From Plantibacter elymi (nom. nud.) (lineage in GTDB: Bacteria; Actinomycetota; Actinomycetes; Actinomycetales; Microbacteriaceae), in the NCBI RefSeq assembly GCF_900177795.1, contig NZ_FXWJ01000002.1, forward strand, positions 806,001-870,000: a stretch of 64,000 nucleotides of DNA. Direction: 5' to 3'. The number at the start of each line of letters is the position of its first letter. The first letter of the stretch is position 1. The notes under the pieces were generated by a model, which did no database searches, was not told where the DNA came from, and saw nothing but the letters and a program-made list of their open reading frames with translations. Below, piece by piece: positions 26,030 to 34,879 of the stretch. The translations under genes were made by a program, and so were the position numbers.

Positions 26030-27937
26030 CTACTCGGACTGCTTCTTGAGACGCGAGTAGCTGCGCTGGCGGGCCTGAGCGTCGAGCTCGACCTTGCGGA
26101 TACGCACGTGCTCGGGCGTGACCTCGACGCACTCGTCCTCGCGGGCGAACTCGAGGCTCTCCTCGAGCGTGAGGACGCGCGGGGGCGTCATCGACTCGAA
26201 GTTGTCGGCCGAAGACTGACGCATGTTGGTCAGCTTCTTCTCCTTGGTGATGTTGACGTCCATGTCGTCGTTGCGCGAGTTCTCGCCGATGACCATGCCC
26301 TCGTAGACCTCTTCGGTCGGCTGCACGAAGAACGACATGCGCTCCTGCAGCGCGATGATCGCGAAGGGGGTGACCACGCCGGAGCGGTCGGCGACGATCG
26401 ATCCGTTGTTGCGCGTCGTGATCGCGCCGGCCCACTCGCCGTATCCGTGTGCCAACGCGTTGGCGATACCCGTACCGCGCGTGGCGGTGAGGAACTCGGA
26501 GCGGAAGCCGATGAGGCCGCGCGACGGGACGATGAACTCCATGCGGACCCAGCCGGTGCCGTGGTTCGCCATGTTCTCCATGCGGCCCTTGCGAGCGGCG
26601 AGGAGCTGGGTGATCGCGCCGAGGTGCTCCTCGGGGGCGTCGATGGTGAGGTGCTCGTACGGCTCGTGGACCTTGCCGTCGATACGCTTCGTGACCACCT
26701 GCGGCTTGCCGACGGTGAGCTCGTAGCCTTCGCGACGCATCTGCTCGACGAGGATGGCGAGCGCGAGCTCTCCACGGCCCTGGACCTCCCACGCGTCGGG
26801 TCGACCGATGTCGAGGACCTTGAGCGAGACGTTACCGATGAGCTCGCGGTCGAGACGGTCCTTGACCATGCGTGCGGTGAGCTTGTGGCCCTTGACCTTG
26901 CCCATGAGCGGCGAGGTGTTGGTACCGATCGTCATCGAGATGGCCGGGTCGTCGACCGTGATGGCCGGCAGCGCGCGGACGTCCTCGGGGTCGGCCAGGG
27001 TGTCGCCGATCATGATGTCGGCGAAACCGGCGACGGCGACGATGTCGCCGGGGCCGGCGCTCTCGGCCGGGTAGCGGTCGAGGGCCTTCGTGATCATGAG
27101 CTCGGTGACGCGGACGTTGTGGACGTCGCCGTCGTGGCGGACCCAGGCGACCGTCTGGCCCTTCTTCAGCGTGCCGTTGAAGATGCGCAGGAGCGCGAGG
27201 CGACCGAGGAACGGCGAGGCGTCGAGGTTCGTGACGTGCGCCTGGAGCGGGTGCTCGTCGTCGTACTGCGGAGCCGGGATGTGCTCGAGGATGGCTGCGA
27301 ACAGCGGCTCGAGGTCTTCGCTGTCGGGCAGTTCGCCGTTGGCGGGCTTGTTGGACGACGCGCGGCCGGCCTTACCGGAGGCGTAGACGACCGGGACGTC
27401 GAGGACGGCGTCGAGGTCGAGGTCGGGGACGTCGTCGACCATGTCGCTGGCGAGACCGATGAGGAGGTCCTGGCTCTCGACGACGACCTCGTCGATGCGC
27501 GCGTCGGGGCGGTCGGTCTTGTTGACCAGGAGGATGACCGGCAGCTTGGCCTCGAGCGCCTTACGGAGCACGAACCGGGTCTGCGGCAGGGGGCCCTCGG
27601 ACGCGTCGACGAGGAGGACGACGCCGTCGACCATGGACAGGCCGCGCTCGACCTCTCCACCGAAGTCGGCGTGACCCGGGGTGTCGATGACGTTGATCGT
27701 GATCGGGCCGTCGGTGGCGTGTTCGCCCTTGTACGAGATCGCCGTGTTCTTGGCGAGGATGGTGATGCCCTTTTCGCGCTCGAGCTCATTCGAGTCCATG
27801 GCGCGTTCTTCGAGGTGGGCGTGTTCGGCGAAAGAGTTGGTCTGTCGCAGCATGGCGTCGACGAGGGTCGTCTTGCCGTGGTCAACGTGGGCCACGATCG
27901 CGACATTGCGCAGATCGGAACGAGTGGCGAGCGCCAT
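26030..27937 (-). CDS. typA: Ribosome-associated GTPase TypA/BipA
   Basis: A 635-residue translational GTPase. G motifs are AHVDHGKT (G1, about 15-22), [11 protein letters not shown] (G3), NKTDRPDAR (G4) and [10 protein letters not shown] (G5), followed by EF-G-like domains III and V and the TypA-specific C-terminal domain ([21 protein letters not shown]). TypA assists 50S assembly and growth under stress, including cold. The start [21 protein letters not shown] is set by family alignment; the upstream sequence has GAAGGAAG about 12 nt away. Confidence 0.95.
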   Translation of the reverse strand: MALATRSDLRNVAIVAHVDHGKTTLVDAMLRQTNSFAEHAHLEERAMDSNELEREKGITILAKNTAISYKGEHATDGPITINVIDTPGHADFGGEVERGLSMVDGVVLLVDASEGPLPQTRFVLRKALEAKLPVILLVNKTDRPDARIDEVVVESQDLLIGLASDMVDDVPDLDLDAVLDVPVVYASGKAGRASSNKPANGELPDSEDLEPLFAAILEHIPAPQYDDEHPLQAHVTNLDASPFLGRLALLRIFNGTLKKGQTVAWVRHDGDVHNVRVTELMITKALDRYPAESAGPGDIVAVAGFADIMIGDTLADPEDVRALPAITVDDPAISMTIGTNTSPLMGKVKGHKLTARMVKDRLDRELIGNVSLKVLDIGRPDAWEVQGRGELALAILVEQMRREGYELTVGKPQVVTKRIDGKVHEPYEHLTIDAPEEHLGAITQLLAARKGRMENMANHGTGWVRMEFIVPSRGLIGFRSEFLTATRGTGIANALAHGYGEWAGAITTRNNGSIVADRSGVVTPFAIIALQERMSFFVQPTEEVYEGMVIGENSRNDDMDVNITKEKKLTNMRQSSADNFESMTPPRVLTLEESLEFAREDECVEVTPEHVRIRKVELDAQARQRSYSRLKKQSE

Positions 27938-28030
27938 AAAAGGGTGGCTTCCTTCAAGTGGATGGGATTCGGGCACGATGGTGCCGACGGACCATCATAC
28001 CGCAGGAGTCCTGGCCGGGGGCTGAACGGC

Positions 28031-28064
28031 GACAGGCACCGGCGGTTTCCCGCCGATGCCCGTC
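28031..28064 (-). terminator. Hairpin after peptide-binding protein gene
   Basis: GACAGGCACCGGCGG and CCGCCGATGCCCGTC pair with two mismatches around a short T-rich loop, just past the stop of the ABC substrate-binding gene. The remainder of 27938-28098 includes the typA leader. Confidence 0.55.
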
Positions 28065-28098
28065 GTCCTCAGGGTTCAGGAGGAACCCGTCGTGTCGC

Positions 28099-29823
28099 TT
28101 ACTTCTTCCAGCCCACGTTCTTCCAGTCGATGGTCTCGAACTGGGTCGGCCCGTAGTTCACGAGGCCGGTCTTGACGCCGTAGGTGTACGGCACCGGGAA
28201 CAGTGGCAGCGTGGTCGCGAGGGCGACGATCTTCTTGTCGATCTCCTTCGCGATCTCGAGGCGCTTGTCGGGGTCGAGCTCCGCGTTGGCGCTCGCCCAG
28301 AGGTCACCGAGCGAGTCGTCGGTGACGCCGGGGAAGTTCTGCCCGGAGTCGGCCGGGTAGAAGATCGACTCGGTGCTGGAGATCGGGAAGGCGGTGCCCT
28401 GCCACGCGAAGCTCACGGCGTCGAAGTCGCGGGTCTCGGTGGTGACGTACTTCGTGAAGAAGTCGTCCGAGGGGACGGTGTCGATCTGGAGGTCGAAGCC
28501 CGACTCCTTCACCATGGCCTGCACCTGCTGCGACGTCTCGGCGGAGACCGGGTTGTCGGAGTCGATGACGTAGCGGACGGTCAGCTTCTTGCCGTCCTTC
28601 TCGCGGATGCCGTCGCTGCCTTCCTTCCAACCGGCGTCCTCGAGCTGCTTCTTGGCCGCGTCGATGTCGTAGCCGAGCACCTTGGAGGCGTCGTCCTCGT
28701 AGCCGTCCTGGCCCGGGAGGAAGATGAGGTTGTTCAGCAGGTCGGTCGGTGCGTCGATCGCGGCGAGGCGGGCCTCGGCGATGGTCTGACGGTTGATCGA
28801 CTTTGCGAACGCCTGGCGGACCTCGGGGTCGCTCAGGACCTCGGACGTGCCGTTCAACGTGATGTGGTTGTAGGTGGTGCCGCGCGAACGCTGGATCTCG
28901 GCGTCGCTGCGCTTCTGGGCCGTCTGGTAGTTGTCGGCGTTGGAACCCACGCTGAAGACGTCGATCTCACTGTTGGAGAACGCCTGGGCGAGCCCGGCGC
29001 GGGAGATCTGCTTGAAGATGATGTTGTCGAGCTTCGGCTTGTCGCCCCACCACTTCGGGTTGGGCGCGAAGGTGACGACGGCACCGGTCTGGTCGATCTT
29101 GCTGACGATGTACGGGCCACCCGACACATAGGTCGTGCCGTCGGCCGCGTAGGGTCCGGTCGCCCAGAGGGTGTTGAACGACTCGGGCGTCGCGCCGAGC
29201 CACTTCGGCCAGATGTTGCCGAGGATGGACGGCCAGTCGGCGTTCTTGTTCTTGAACGTGATGAGGACGTCCTGCGGGCTGTCGCCGGCGGTGACGGACT
29301 CGATGTCCTTCCACACGTTCGTGGACGTGGGTGCGTACGCCTCGTTCGCGCCGTTCAGGGACTGCCACGTCGCAGCGACGTCGTCGACGCTGATCGCGGT
29401 GCCGTCGGACCACACGGCGTCGGGGTTGATCTTGATCTCGACGACCTGCGGGTCTTCGCTCTTCAGCTCGACCGAGGTCGCGTAGTCGGGGTTCGCCTCC
29501 CAGGAGCCGTCTTCCTTGATCTTGACGAACGACGGCGTGTACAGGTTCGTCAGGAACTGGTCGTCGACCGTACCGGCGTCGAGGTTGTTGAGGTTCCAGT
29601 TGGCCGGGATCGTGTCGACCGCGAGGTTGAGTGTGCCGCCCTGGGCGATCTGGTCGGCGTCGGCGCGCTCCCAGCCGGTGCCGGACAGCTCGGCGGGCTT
29701 CGACGTCGAGCCGCCGCCGCCTGAACCGCCTCCGGTGCAAGCCGTCAATGCGAGGGCGACGATCGAGACGCCGGCGAGGATCATCCCGCCGCGCCGCTTC
29801 GATCCCTGTGTTCTGGAACTCAT
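28099..29823 (-). CDS. ABC transporter family-5 solute-binding lipoprotein (system A)
   Basis: A 574-residue extracellular peptide/nickel-type (SBP_bac_5) binding protein. The lipobox LALTAC (Cys near residue 28) is followed by a Gly/Ser linker. Mature motifs include WNLNNLDAGTVDDQFLTNLYTPS, GPYIVSKIDQ and NNLIFLPGQDGYEDD. AAAGGTGG precedes the ATG. It is divergent from the system A permease and ATPase genes, across a 296-nt gap. Likely cargo is oligopeptides, but other small molecules are transported by this family. Confidence 0.9.
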   Translation of the reverse strand: MSSRTQGSKRRGGMILAGVSIVALALTACTGGGSGGGGSTSKPAELSGTGWERADADQIAQGGTLNLAVDTIPANWNLNNLDAGTVDDQFLTNLYTPSFVKIKEDGSWEANPDYATSVELKSEDPQVVEIKINPDAVWSDGTAISVDDVAATWQSLNGANEAYAPTSTNVWKDIESVTAGDSPQDVLITFKNKNADWPSILGNIWPKWLGATPESFNTLWATGPYAADGTTYVSGGPYIVSKIDQTGAVVTFAPNPKWWGDKPKLDNIIFKQISRAGLAQAFSNSEIDVFSVGSNADNYQTAQKRSDAEIQRSRGTTYNHITLNGTSEVLSDPEVRQAFAKSINRQTIAEARLAAIDAPTDLLNNLIFLPGQDGYEDDASKVLGYDIDAAKKQLEDAGWKEGSDGIREKDGKKLTVRYVIDSDNPVSAETSQQVQAMVKESGFDLQIDTVPSDDFFTKYVTTETRDFDAVSFAWQGTAFPISSTESIFYPADSGQNFPGVTDDSLGDLWASANAELDPDKRLEIAKEIDKKIVALATTLPLFPVPYTYGVKTGLVNYGPTQFETIDWKNVGWKK

Positions 29824-30119
29824 CGAGATCCACCTTTCGTGACGTGTAACTGCGCAACGCCGCACCGATGCGGAGCGGAAGGCGCGCAGGCCAATGTGGA
29901 CCATCTTGCACCCGCTCCGGGGATCCCCCACAAGTGGGCACGAATTGTTACCGTTTCGATTTCTCGACGGTACGAGCCGGAAACATACGTTTCGTTTCCT
30001 GAGTACACGCGTCGTTTTCTGATTCCCGACACTTCGGGGTTACAGTGTCTCCACCCCACGAGGGGAGCACAGCTGACGGGACGACGCGGTCCCGCACAAC
30101 GACTTCGCAAGGCTGGTAC
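29824..30119. promoter_or_regulatory. Divergent regulatory region of ABC system A
   Basis: A 296-nt gap between the binding-protein gene and the permease genes, visibly richer in A/T than its surroundings near 29940-30040. It must hold promoters for both directions. A TACAGT hexamer at 30041-30046 is a possible -10 for the permease operon. A small hairpin (CGGGAC 30077-30082 with GTCCCG 30089-30094) lies in the leader. No operator is recognised. Confidence 0.4.
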
Positions 30120-31103
30120 ATGATCGGGTTCATTGCACGGCGGTTGGTCAACTACCTGTTCCTCTCCGCCATCGCCACCATGCTGGGCTACGTGCTCGTG
30201 AGCATGACACTCCAGCCCTCGGCCCGGTTCCTCGGCAAGAACCCGCCCATCCCGCAGTCCTCGATCGACGCGGCGCTCGACAAGATGGGCGTCAACCCGA
30301 AGGTGCCGCTGCTCGAACGCCTCTGGGACTGGGTCACCCAGCTCGTGACCACCGGGTCCCTCGGCGTCAGCACCCGCGGCACCCAGGTCACGGCCGACAT
30401 CTTCGAGCGCTCGGGCACGAGCCTCCGACTCCTCGTCATCGGCACCATCCTGGGCGCGGTCATCGGCGTCGCCCTCGGCGTCTGGGGCGCCGTCCGGCAG
30501 TACCGGGCCAGCGACCAGATCATCACCTACGCTTCGTTCACGATCCTCGCGATGCCCGTCTTCGTCATCGGCGTCGTGCTCATGATCCTCGCGACGTCGC
30601 TCAACCAGGCGGTCGGCACGAACGTCATCAACTTCACCGGCGAGTACACCGCCGGCTTACAGGGCGGGTTCTGGACCCAGTTCGGCGACCGGGCGATGCA
30701 TCTGCTGTTGCCCACCATCACCCTGACCGTCGGCGCCGTCGCCTCGTACTCGCGGTACCAGCGCAGCGCCATGCTCGACGTGATGAGCGCCGACTACATC
30801 CGCACCGCCCGTTCCAAGGGCCGGACCCGCGGCTCCGCGATCATCCGCCACGGCGTCCGTGTCGCGCTCATCCCGATGTCGACGTTCTTCGCCTACTCCT
30901 TCGGGCTCATCCTCACCGGCGCGAGTGTGACGGAGAACGTCTTCAGCTGGCACGGCATGGGCGAATACCTCCTCACCAGCGTCTCGAACTCGGACATCAA
31001 CGCCGCCGCCGGGACGATCCTCTTCACCTCCATCCTCGTCCTGATCGCCGGAACCCTCTCCGACGTGATCTATGCGGCGCTCGACCCGAGAGTGCGGGTG
31101 TAA
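30120..31103 (+). CDS. ABC peptide transporter permease, OppB type (system A)
   Basis: A 327-residue inner-membrane permease with six helices and the binding-protein-dependent loop (EAA-like: DYIRTARSKGRTRGSAIIRHGVR). The N-terminus MIGFIARRLVNYLFLSAIATM is typical of OppB/DppB. Residues 38-90 form the extracytoplasmic loop common to this class. The start ATG 30120 follows AAGG. The OppC-type partner begins 4 nt after its stop. Confidence 0.92.
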   Translation: MIGFIARRLVNYLFLSAIATMLGYVLVSMTLQPSARFLGKNPPIPQSSIDAALDKMGVNPKVPLLERLWDWVTQLVTTGSLGVSTRGTQVTADIFERSGTSLRLLVIGTILGAVIGVALGVWGAVRQYRASDQIITYASFTILAMPVFVIGVVLMILATSLNQAVGTNVINFTGEYTAGLQGGFWTQFGDRAMHLLLPTITLTVGAVASYSRYQRSAMLDVMSADYIRTARSKGRTRGSAIIRHGVRVALIPMSTFFAYSFGLILTGASVTENVFSWHGMGEYLLTSVSNSDINAAAGTILFTSILVLIAGTLSDVIYAALDPRVRV

Positions 31104-31107
31104 CGAC

Positions 31108-32031
31108 ATGGCACTGACCGACCCATCGACCCTCACCGTCGGCGAACCCGAGACGATGCGGGACGCGCCCAAGCGGCCGCAGTCCCGCGGACGCACGATC
31201 CTCCGGAAGGTGCTCGCCACGAAGCGCGCCCGCATCGGCGGCGGCGTCCTCCTCTTCATCATCCTCTGGGCATTCATCGGCCCGCTGCTCTCCCCCTGGT
31301 CCTTCACCGACCAGGACGGCCTCGCCTTCAGCCAGCCGCCCTCGCTGTCGCACTGGTTCGGGACGAACAACATCGGCCAGGACGTGTACGCGCAGACGCT
31401 CGTCGGTCTGCAGAAGTCCATCGTCATCGGGCTGATCGTCGGCCCGGGGGCGGCGATCATCGCCGGACTCGTCGGGGCCATCGCCGGCTACGTCGGCGGC
31501 GTCTGGGACAAGGCGATCGTCTGGCTCATCGACCTGCTCCTCGTCATCCCCGGCTTCTTCCTCCTCGTGCTCCTCAGCCCGGCGTTCAAGTCGCTGTCTT
31601 GGCTCGCCCTCGTCGTCTTCCTCGTCCTGTTCGGCTGGATGGTGCTCGCCCGCGTCATCCGCGGGCAGACGATGTCGCTCCGCGAACGCGAGTACGTCAA
31701 GGCCGCTCGCTTCATGGGCGTCCCCGGATTCACGATCATCCGTCGGCACATCATCCCGAACGTCGCGAGCCTCCTCATCATCGACGCGACGCTCGGCATC
31801 GGCGCGGCGATTCTGTCGGAGACCACGCTGAGCTTCTTCGGCTTCGGCGTCCAGGCGCCCGACGTCTCGCTCGGCACCCTGCTCGCCGCCGGCGCGAGCG
31901 CCGCCGTGACCCGGCCCTGGCTGTTCGTCTTCCCCGCAGCGATCCTCGTCATCACCGTGCTCGCCTCGAGCCTCCTCGGCGACGCCCTCCGCGACGCCAT
32001 CGACCCGACCTCAGGAGCCAACCGTGACTGA
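31108..32031 (+). CDS. ABC peptide transporter permease, OppC type (system A)
   Basis: A 307-residue permease. A hydrophilic N-terminal stretch is followed by the first helix (GGGVLLFIILWAFIGPLLSPW) and five more, with the EAA loop REYVKAARFMGVPGFTIIRRHIIPN. The motif HWFGTNNIGQDVYAQ is typical of OppC/DppC. It overlaps the ATPase gene downstream by 8 nt. Confidence 0.92.
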   Translation: MALTDPSTLTVGEPETMRDAPKRPQSRGRTILRKVLATKRARIGGGVLLFIILWAFIGPLLSPWSFTDQDGLAFSQPPSLSHWFGTNNIGQDVYAQTLVGLQKSIVIGLIVGPGAAIIAGLVGAIAGYVGGVWDKAIVWLIDLLLVIPGFFLLVLLSPAFKSLSWLALVVFLVLFGWMVLARVIRGQTMSLREREYVKAARFMGVPGFTIIRRHIIPNVASLLIIDATLGIGAAILSETTLSFFGFGVQAPDVSLGTLLAAGASAAVTRPWLFVFPAAILVITVLASSLLGDALRDAIDPTSGANRD

Positions 32032-34129
32032 CCCCCAGGCGACCGCACCGCTCCTCAAGGTCGACGACCTCACCGTCACCTTCCCCAACGCCGGCACGCC
32101 CGTGCACGCCGTCCGCGGTGTCTCCTACGAGGTGCGGCGAGGCGAATTCCTCGGCATCGTCGGCGAGTCGGGCTCCGGCAAGAGCGTCTCCTCGATGGCC
32201 GTCATGGGGCTGCTCCCGACCAATGCGCAGGTGAGCGGCAGCATCCGCTACGACGGCGTGGAGTTGCTCGGCCAGTCGGACAAGGAACTGTCGAAGATCC
32301 GCGGGCGCGACATCGCCATGATCTTCCAGGACCCGCTCTCGGCCCTCACGCCCGTCTACACGATCGGTCAGCAGATCGCCGAGGGTCTGCGCCTCCACGA
32401 CTCCGCGCTCTCGCAGCGCGCCGCCGAGACGCGGGCCGTCGAGCTCCTGAAGATCGTCGGCATCCCGAACGCGGAGCGGCGTGCGAAGTCGTTCCCGCAC
32501 GAGTTCTCCGGCGGCATGCGTCAGCGGGCCATGATCGCGATCGCCATCGCGAACGACCCGCAGCTGATCATCGCCGACGAGCCGACCACCGCGCTCGACG
32601 TCACCATCCAGGCGCAGATCCTCGAGGTGCTCCAGAAGGCGAAGGACATCACCGGCGCCGCCGTGGTGCTCATCACGCACGACCTCGGTGTCGTCGCCGG
32701 CAACGCCGACCGGGTGGCCGTGATGTACGCGGGCCGGATCGTCGAGACGGCGCCCGTCGTCCCACTGTTCCGCGAACCGCTCATGCCGTACACGATCGGT
32801 CTGTTGCGCTCCATGCCGAACATGGCGGCGAACCAGCAGGAGCGACTCGTCCCACTCGAGGGACGCCCACCGCTGTTGACGACCGTGCCGACCGGCTGCC
32901 CCTTCGCCCCGCGCTGCCCGATCGCCGTGGCCGCCTGCCTCGAGGGTGAACCGGCGCTGCTCCCCGTCCTCGACGGTCCCCTCGAGGACCCGACGACCTC
33001 GGTCAACCACACCGCTGCGTGCATCCGCGTCGGCGAGATCGCCGACGGATCGCTGCGCCGCCCGGAGATCTTCCCTCGGCCGGACGAGGTGCCGGAGGAG
33101 CTCGTCGCCGAGGTCGCTCCGGAGACCGTCCTCGACGTCCGCGACCTGACCCGCGCCTTCCCGCTCACGAAGGGCGTCGTGTTCCGTCGCAACATCGGGA
33201 CCGTCCGCGCGGTCGACGGGGTCTCGTTCAGCGTGCAGCGCGGACGCACCCTCGGCCTCGTCGGCGAGTCCGGTTGCGGGAAGACGACGACGATCATGGA
33301 GATCCTCGAGCTCGCCGGGACGCAGGGCGGCAGCATCCACGTGAACGGGGTCGACACCGCGACGCTGTCGAAGCCCGACCGCCGGAAGCTGCGCAGCGAC
33401 ATCCAGGTCGTGTTCCAGGACCCGATGGCCTCGCTCGATCCGCGCATGACGATCGAGGACATCATCGGCGAACCGTTGACCGTCCACGGGGTCTCCCCCA
33501 CCGAGATCCGGTCACGCGTCGGGGCCATGCTCGAACTCGTCGGCCTGGAACCGTCCTTCGCCGGCCGGTACCCGCACGAGTTCTCGGGTGGCCAGCGACA
33601 GCGCATCGGCATCGCCCGGGCGCTCGTCGTCGAACCGAAGATCCTCGTGCTCGACGAACCGGTCTCCGCGCTCGACGTCTCCGTCCAGGCCGGGGTCATC
33701 AACCTGCTCGAAGACCTCAAGCAGCGACTCGGACTCTCGTACCTCTTCGTCGCCCACGACCTCGCCGTCGTCCGGCACATCGCCGACGACGTGGCGGTCA
33801 TGTACCTCGGACGCATCGTCGAGTACGGACCGAGCGCCACGATCTTCGACGACCCGAAGCACCCGTACACGCAGGCGCTCCTGTCCGCGGTGCCGGTCCC
33901 GGACCCCGAGATCGAACGCAGCCGTCAGCGCATCCTGCTGAACGGCGACCTCCCCTCCCCCAGCGACGACCGGGTCGGCTGCAGTTTCCGGAGCCGGTGC
34001 CCGCTGTTCCAGCTGCTGCCGGCCGACAAGCAGGCGGTCTGCGAACGCGACGATCCACGAGAGCGCCCGGTCGACGGACGGCTCGTGGCGTGCCACCACG
34101 CGGAGAGCGATCGGCTCGTCACCGCCTGA
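32024..34129 (+). CDS. Fused double ATPase of peptide ABC transporter, OppD-OppF (system A)
   Basis: A 701-residue protein joining two ABC ATPases. The first half has Walker A GESGSGKS, signature FSGGMRQR and Walker B LIIADEP. The second has Walker A GESGCGKT, signature FSGGQRQR and Walker B ILVLDEP. Each half ends with an oligopeptide-transporter C-terminal segment containing Cys-rich motifs (CPFAPRCP in the first, CSFRSRCP in the second) that in relatives bind an Fe-S cluster. It starts at GTG 32024, 8 nt inside the permease gene. Confidence 0.93.
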   Translation: MTDPQATAPLLKVDDLTVTFPNAGTPVHAVRGVSYEVRRGEFLGIVGESGSGKSVSSMAVMGLLPTNAQVSGSIRYDGVELLGQSDKELSKIRGRDIAMIFQDPLSALTPVYTIGQQIAEGLRLHDSALSQRAAETRAVELLKIVGIPNAERRAKSFPHEFSGGMRQRAMIAIAIANDPQLIIADEPTTALDVTIQAQILEVLQKAKDITGAAVVLITHDLGVVAGNADRVAVMYAGRIVETAPVVPLFREPLMPYTIGLLRSMPNMAANQQERLVPLEGRPPLLTTVPTGCPFAPRCPIAVAACLEGEPALLPVLDGPLEDPTTSVNHTAACIRVGEIADGSLRRPEIFPRPDEVPEELVAEVAPETVLDVRDLTRAFPLTKGVVFRRNIGTVRAVDGVSFSVQRGRTLGLVGESGCGKTTTIMEILELAGTQGGSIHVNGVDTATLSKPDRRKLRSDIQVVFQDPMASLDPRMTIEDIIGEPLTVHGVSPTEIRSRVGAMLELVGLEPSFAGRYPHEFSGGQRQRIGIARALVVEPKILVLDEPVSALDVSVQAGVINLLEDLKQRLGLSYLFVAHDLAVVRHIADDVAVMYLGRIVEYGPSATIFDDPKHPYTQALLSAVPVPDPEIERSRQRILLNGDLPSPSDDRVGCSFRSRCPLFQLLPADKQAVCERDDPRERPVDGRLVACHHAESDRLVTA

Positions 34130-34179
34130 TCGAGCCCCGTGCGGCCCCCACGGGCCGGCGGCCTGGAAGGATGGTGGAC

Positions 34180-34797
34180 GTGAACGACGCGACGAACGCC
34201 GGCAATCGGACCACCCTGCGGAGCACGAGCGGCTTCTGGATCCTCGGGGTCACCGCCCTGCTCATGGTCTTCTTCATCATCGACGCCGTCGGCCGCGGGG
34301 CCTGGGGCTTCGCGGTCCAGGCGCTCCCGTGGGAGCTCCTCGTCGTGTGGCTGGTCTACCTCGTCCTCGTCCGCCCCTGCATCGTCATCGAGCCGTCGCA
34401 GCTGACCATCGTGAACGTGGGGCGTCTCCACGACATCCCATGGTCGCGCTTGGAGGAGGCGACCAGCCGCTACCAGCTCACGGTGCTCCTCCGCGACGGT
34501 CGGAAGATCACGAGCTGGGGCGCGCCGAGCGCCGGTCTCGACCGCCCGTCGATGATCGGCGGACGCGCCGGACGACGCGGGGTCGACCACCAGGACCGCG
34601 CGGCGGGTGTCCGCCGGCCCGGTCGCGCTGGGAACGAGGGTCCGACGGCCGTCGACCTCATCGACCGCGCCCACGAACGCTGGGGCCGGATCGACCCGAA
34701 GGACGACCGCCTCGCCACCTCGCGCTGGGACGTCGTCGCCCTCGGCGTCACGGCCGCACTCGTCCTCTGGGGCGTCGCCTCGGCGCTCCTCGGCTAG
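34180..34797 (+). CDS. PH-domain-like membrane protein
   Basis: A 205-residue protein with two N-terminal helices (GFWILGVTALLMVFFIIDAVGRG and WELLVVWLVYLVLV), then a small beta domain resembling bacterial PH domains (CIVIEPSQLTIVNVGRLHDIPWSRLEEATSRYQLTVLLRDGRKI), and a final C-terminal helix (VVALGVTAALVLWGVASALL). I chose GTG 34180, with GGAAGG 9 nt upstream and AAGGAT 7 nt upstream; ATG 34171 is the alternative. It lies between the two convergent peptide-transporter clusters but need not belong to either. Confidence 0.7.
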   Translation: MNDATNAGNRTTLRSTSGFWILGVTALLMVFFIIDAVGRGAWGFAVQALPWELLVVWLVYLVLVRPCIVIEPSQLTIVNVGRLHDIPWSRLEEATSRYQLTVLLRDGRKITSWGAPSAGLDRPSMIGGRAGRRGVDHQDRAAGVRRPGRAGNEGPTAVDLIDRAHERWGRIDPKDDRLATSRWDVVALGVTAALVLWGVASALLG

Positions 34798-34823
34798 CGA
34801 CCGGCGGAAGCCTCCTGCAACGC

Positions 34824-34865
34824 CGAAGGGCGGTGCCCCGGATCACTCCGCGGCACCGCCCTTCG
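34824..34865. terminator. Bidirectional hairpin between convergent clusters
   Basis: A perfect 14-bp stem, CGAAGGGCGGTGCC (34824-34837) with its complement (34852-34865). Confidence 0.75.
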
Positions 34866-34879
34866 ACGTGGTGCGCCGG

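Noticed and set aside
26108-28156. 682-codon open frame on the plus strand opposite typA
   Set aside because: Antisense to a clear TypA gene; composition is Val/Asp/Arg-rich low complexity, with no domain or ribosome site.
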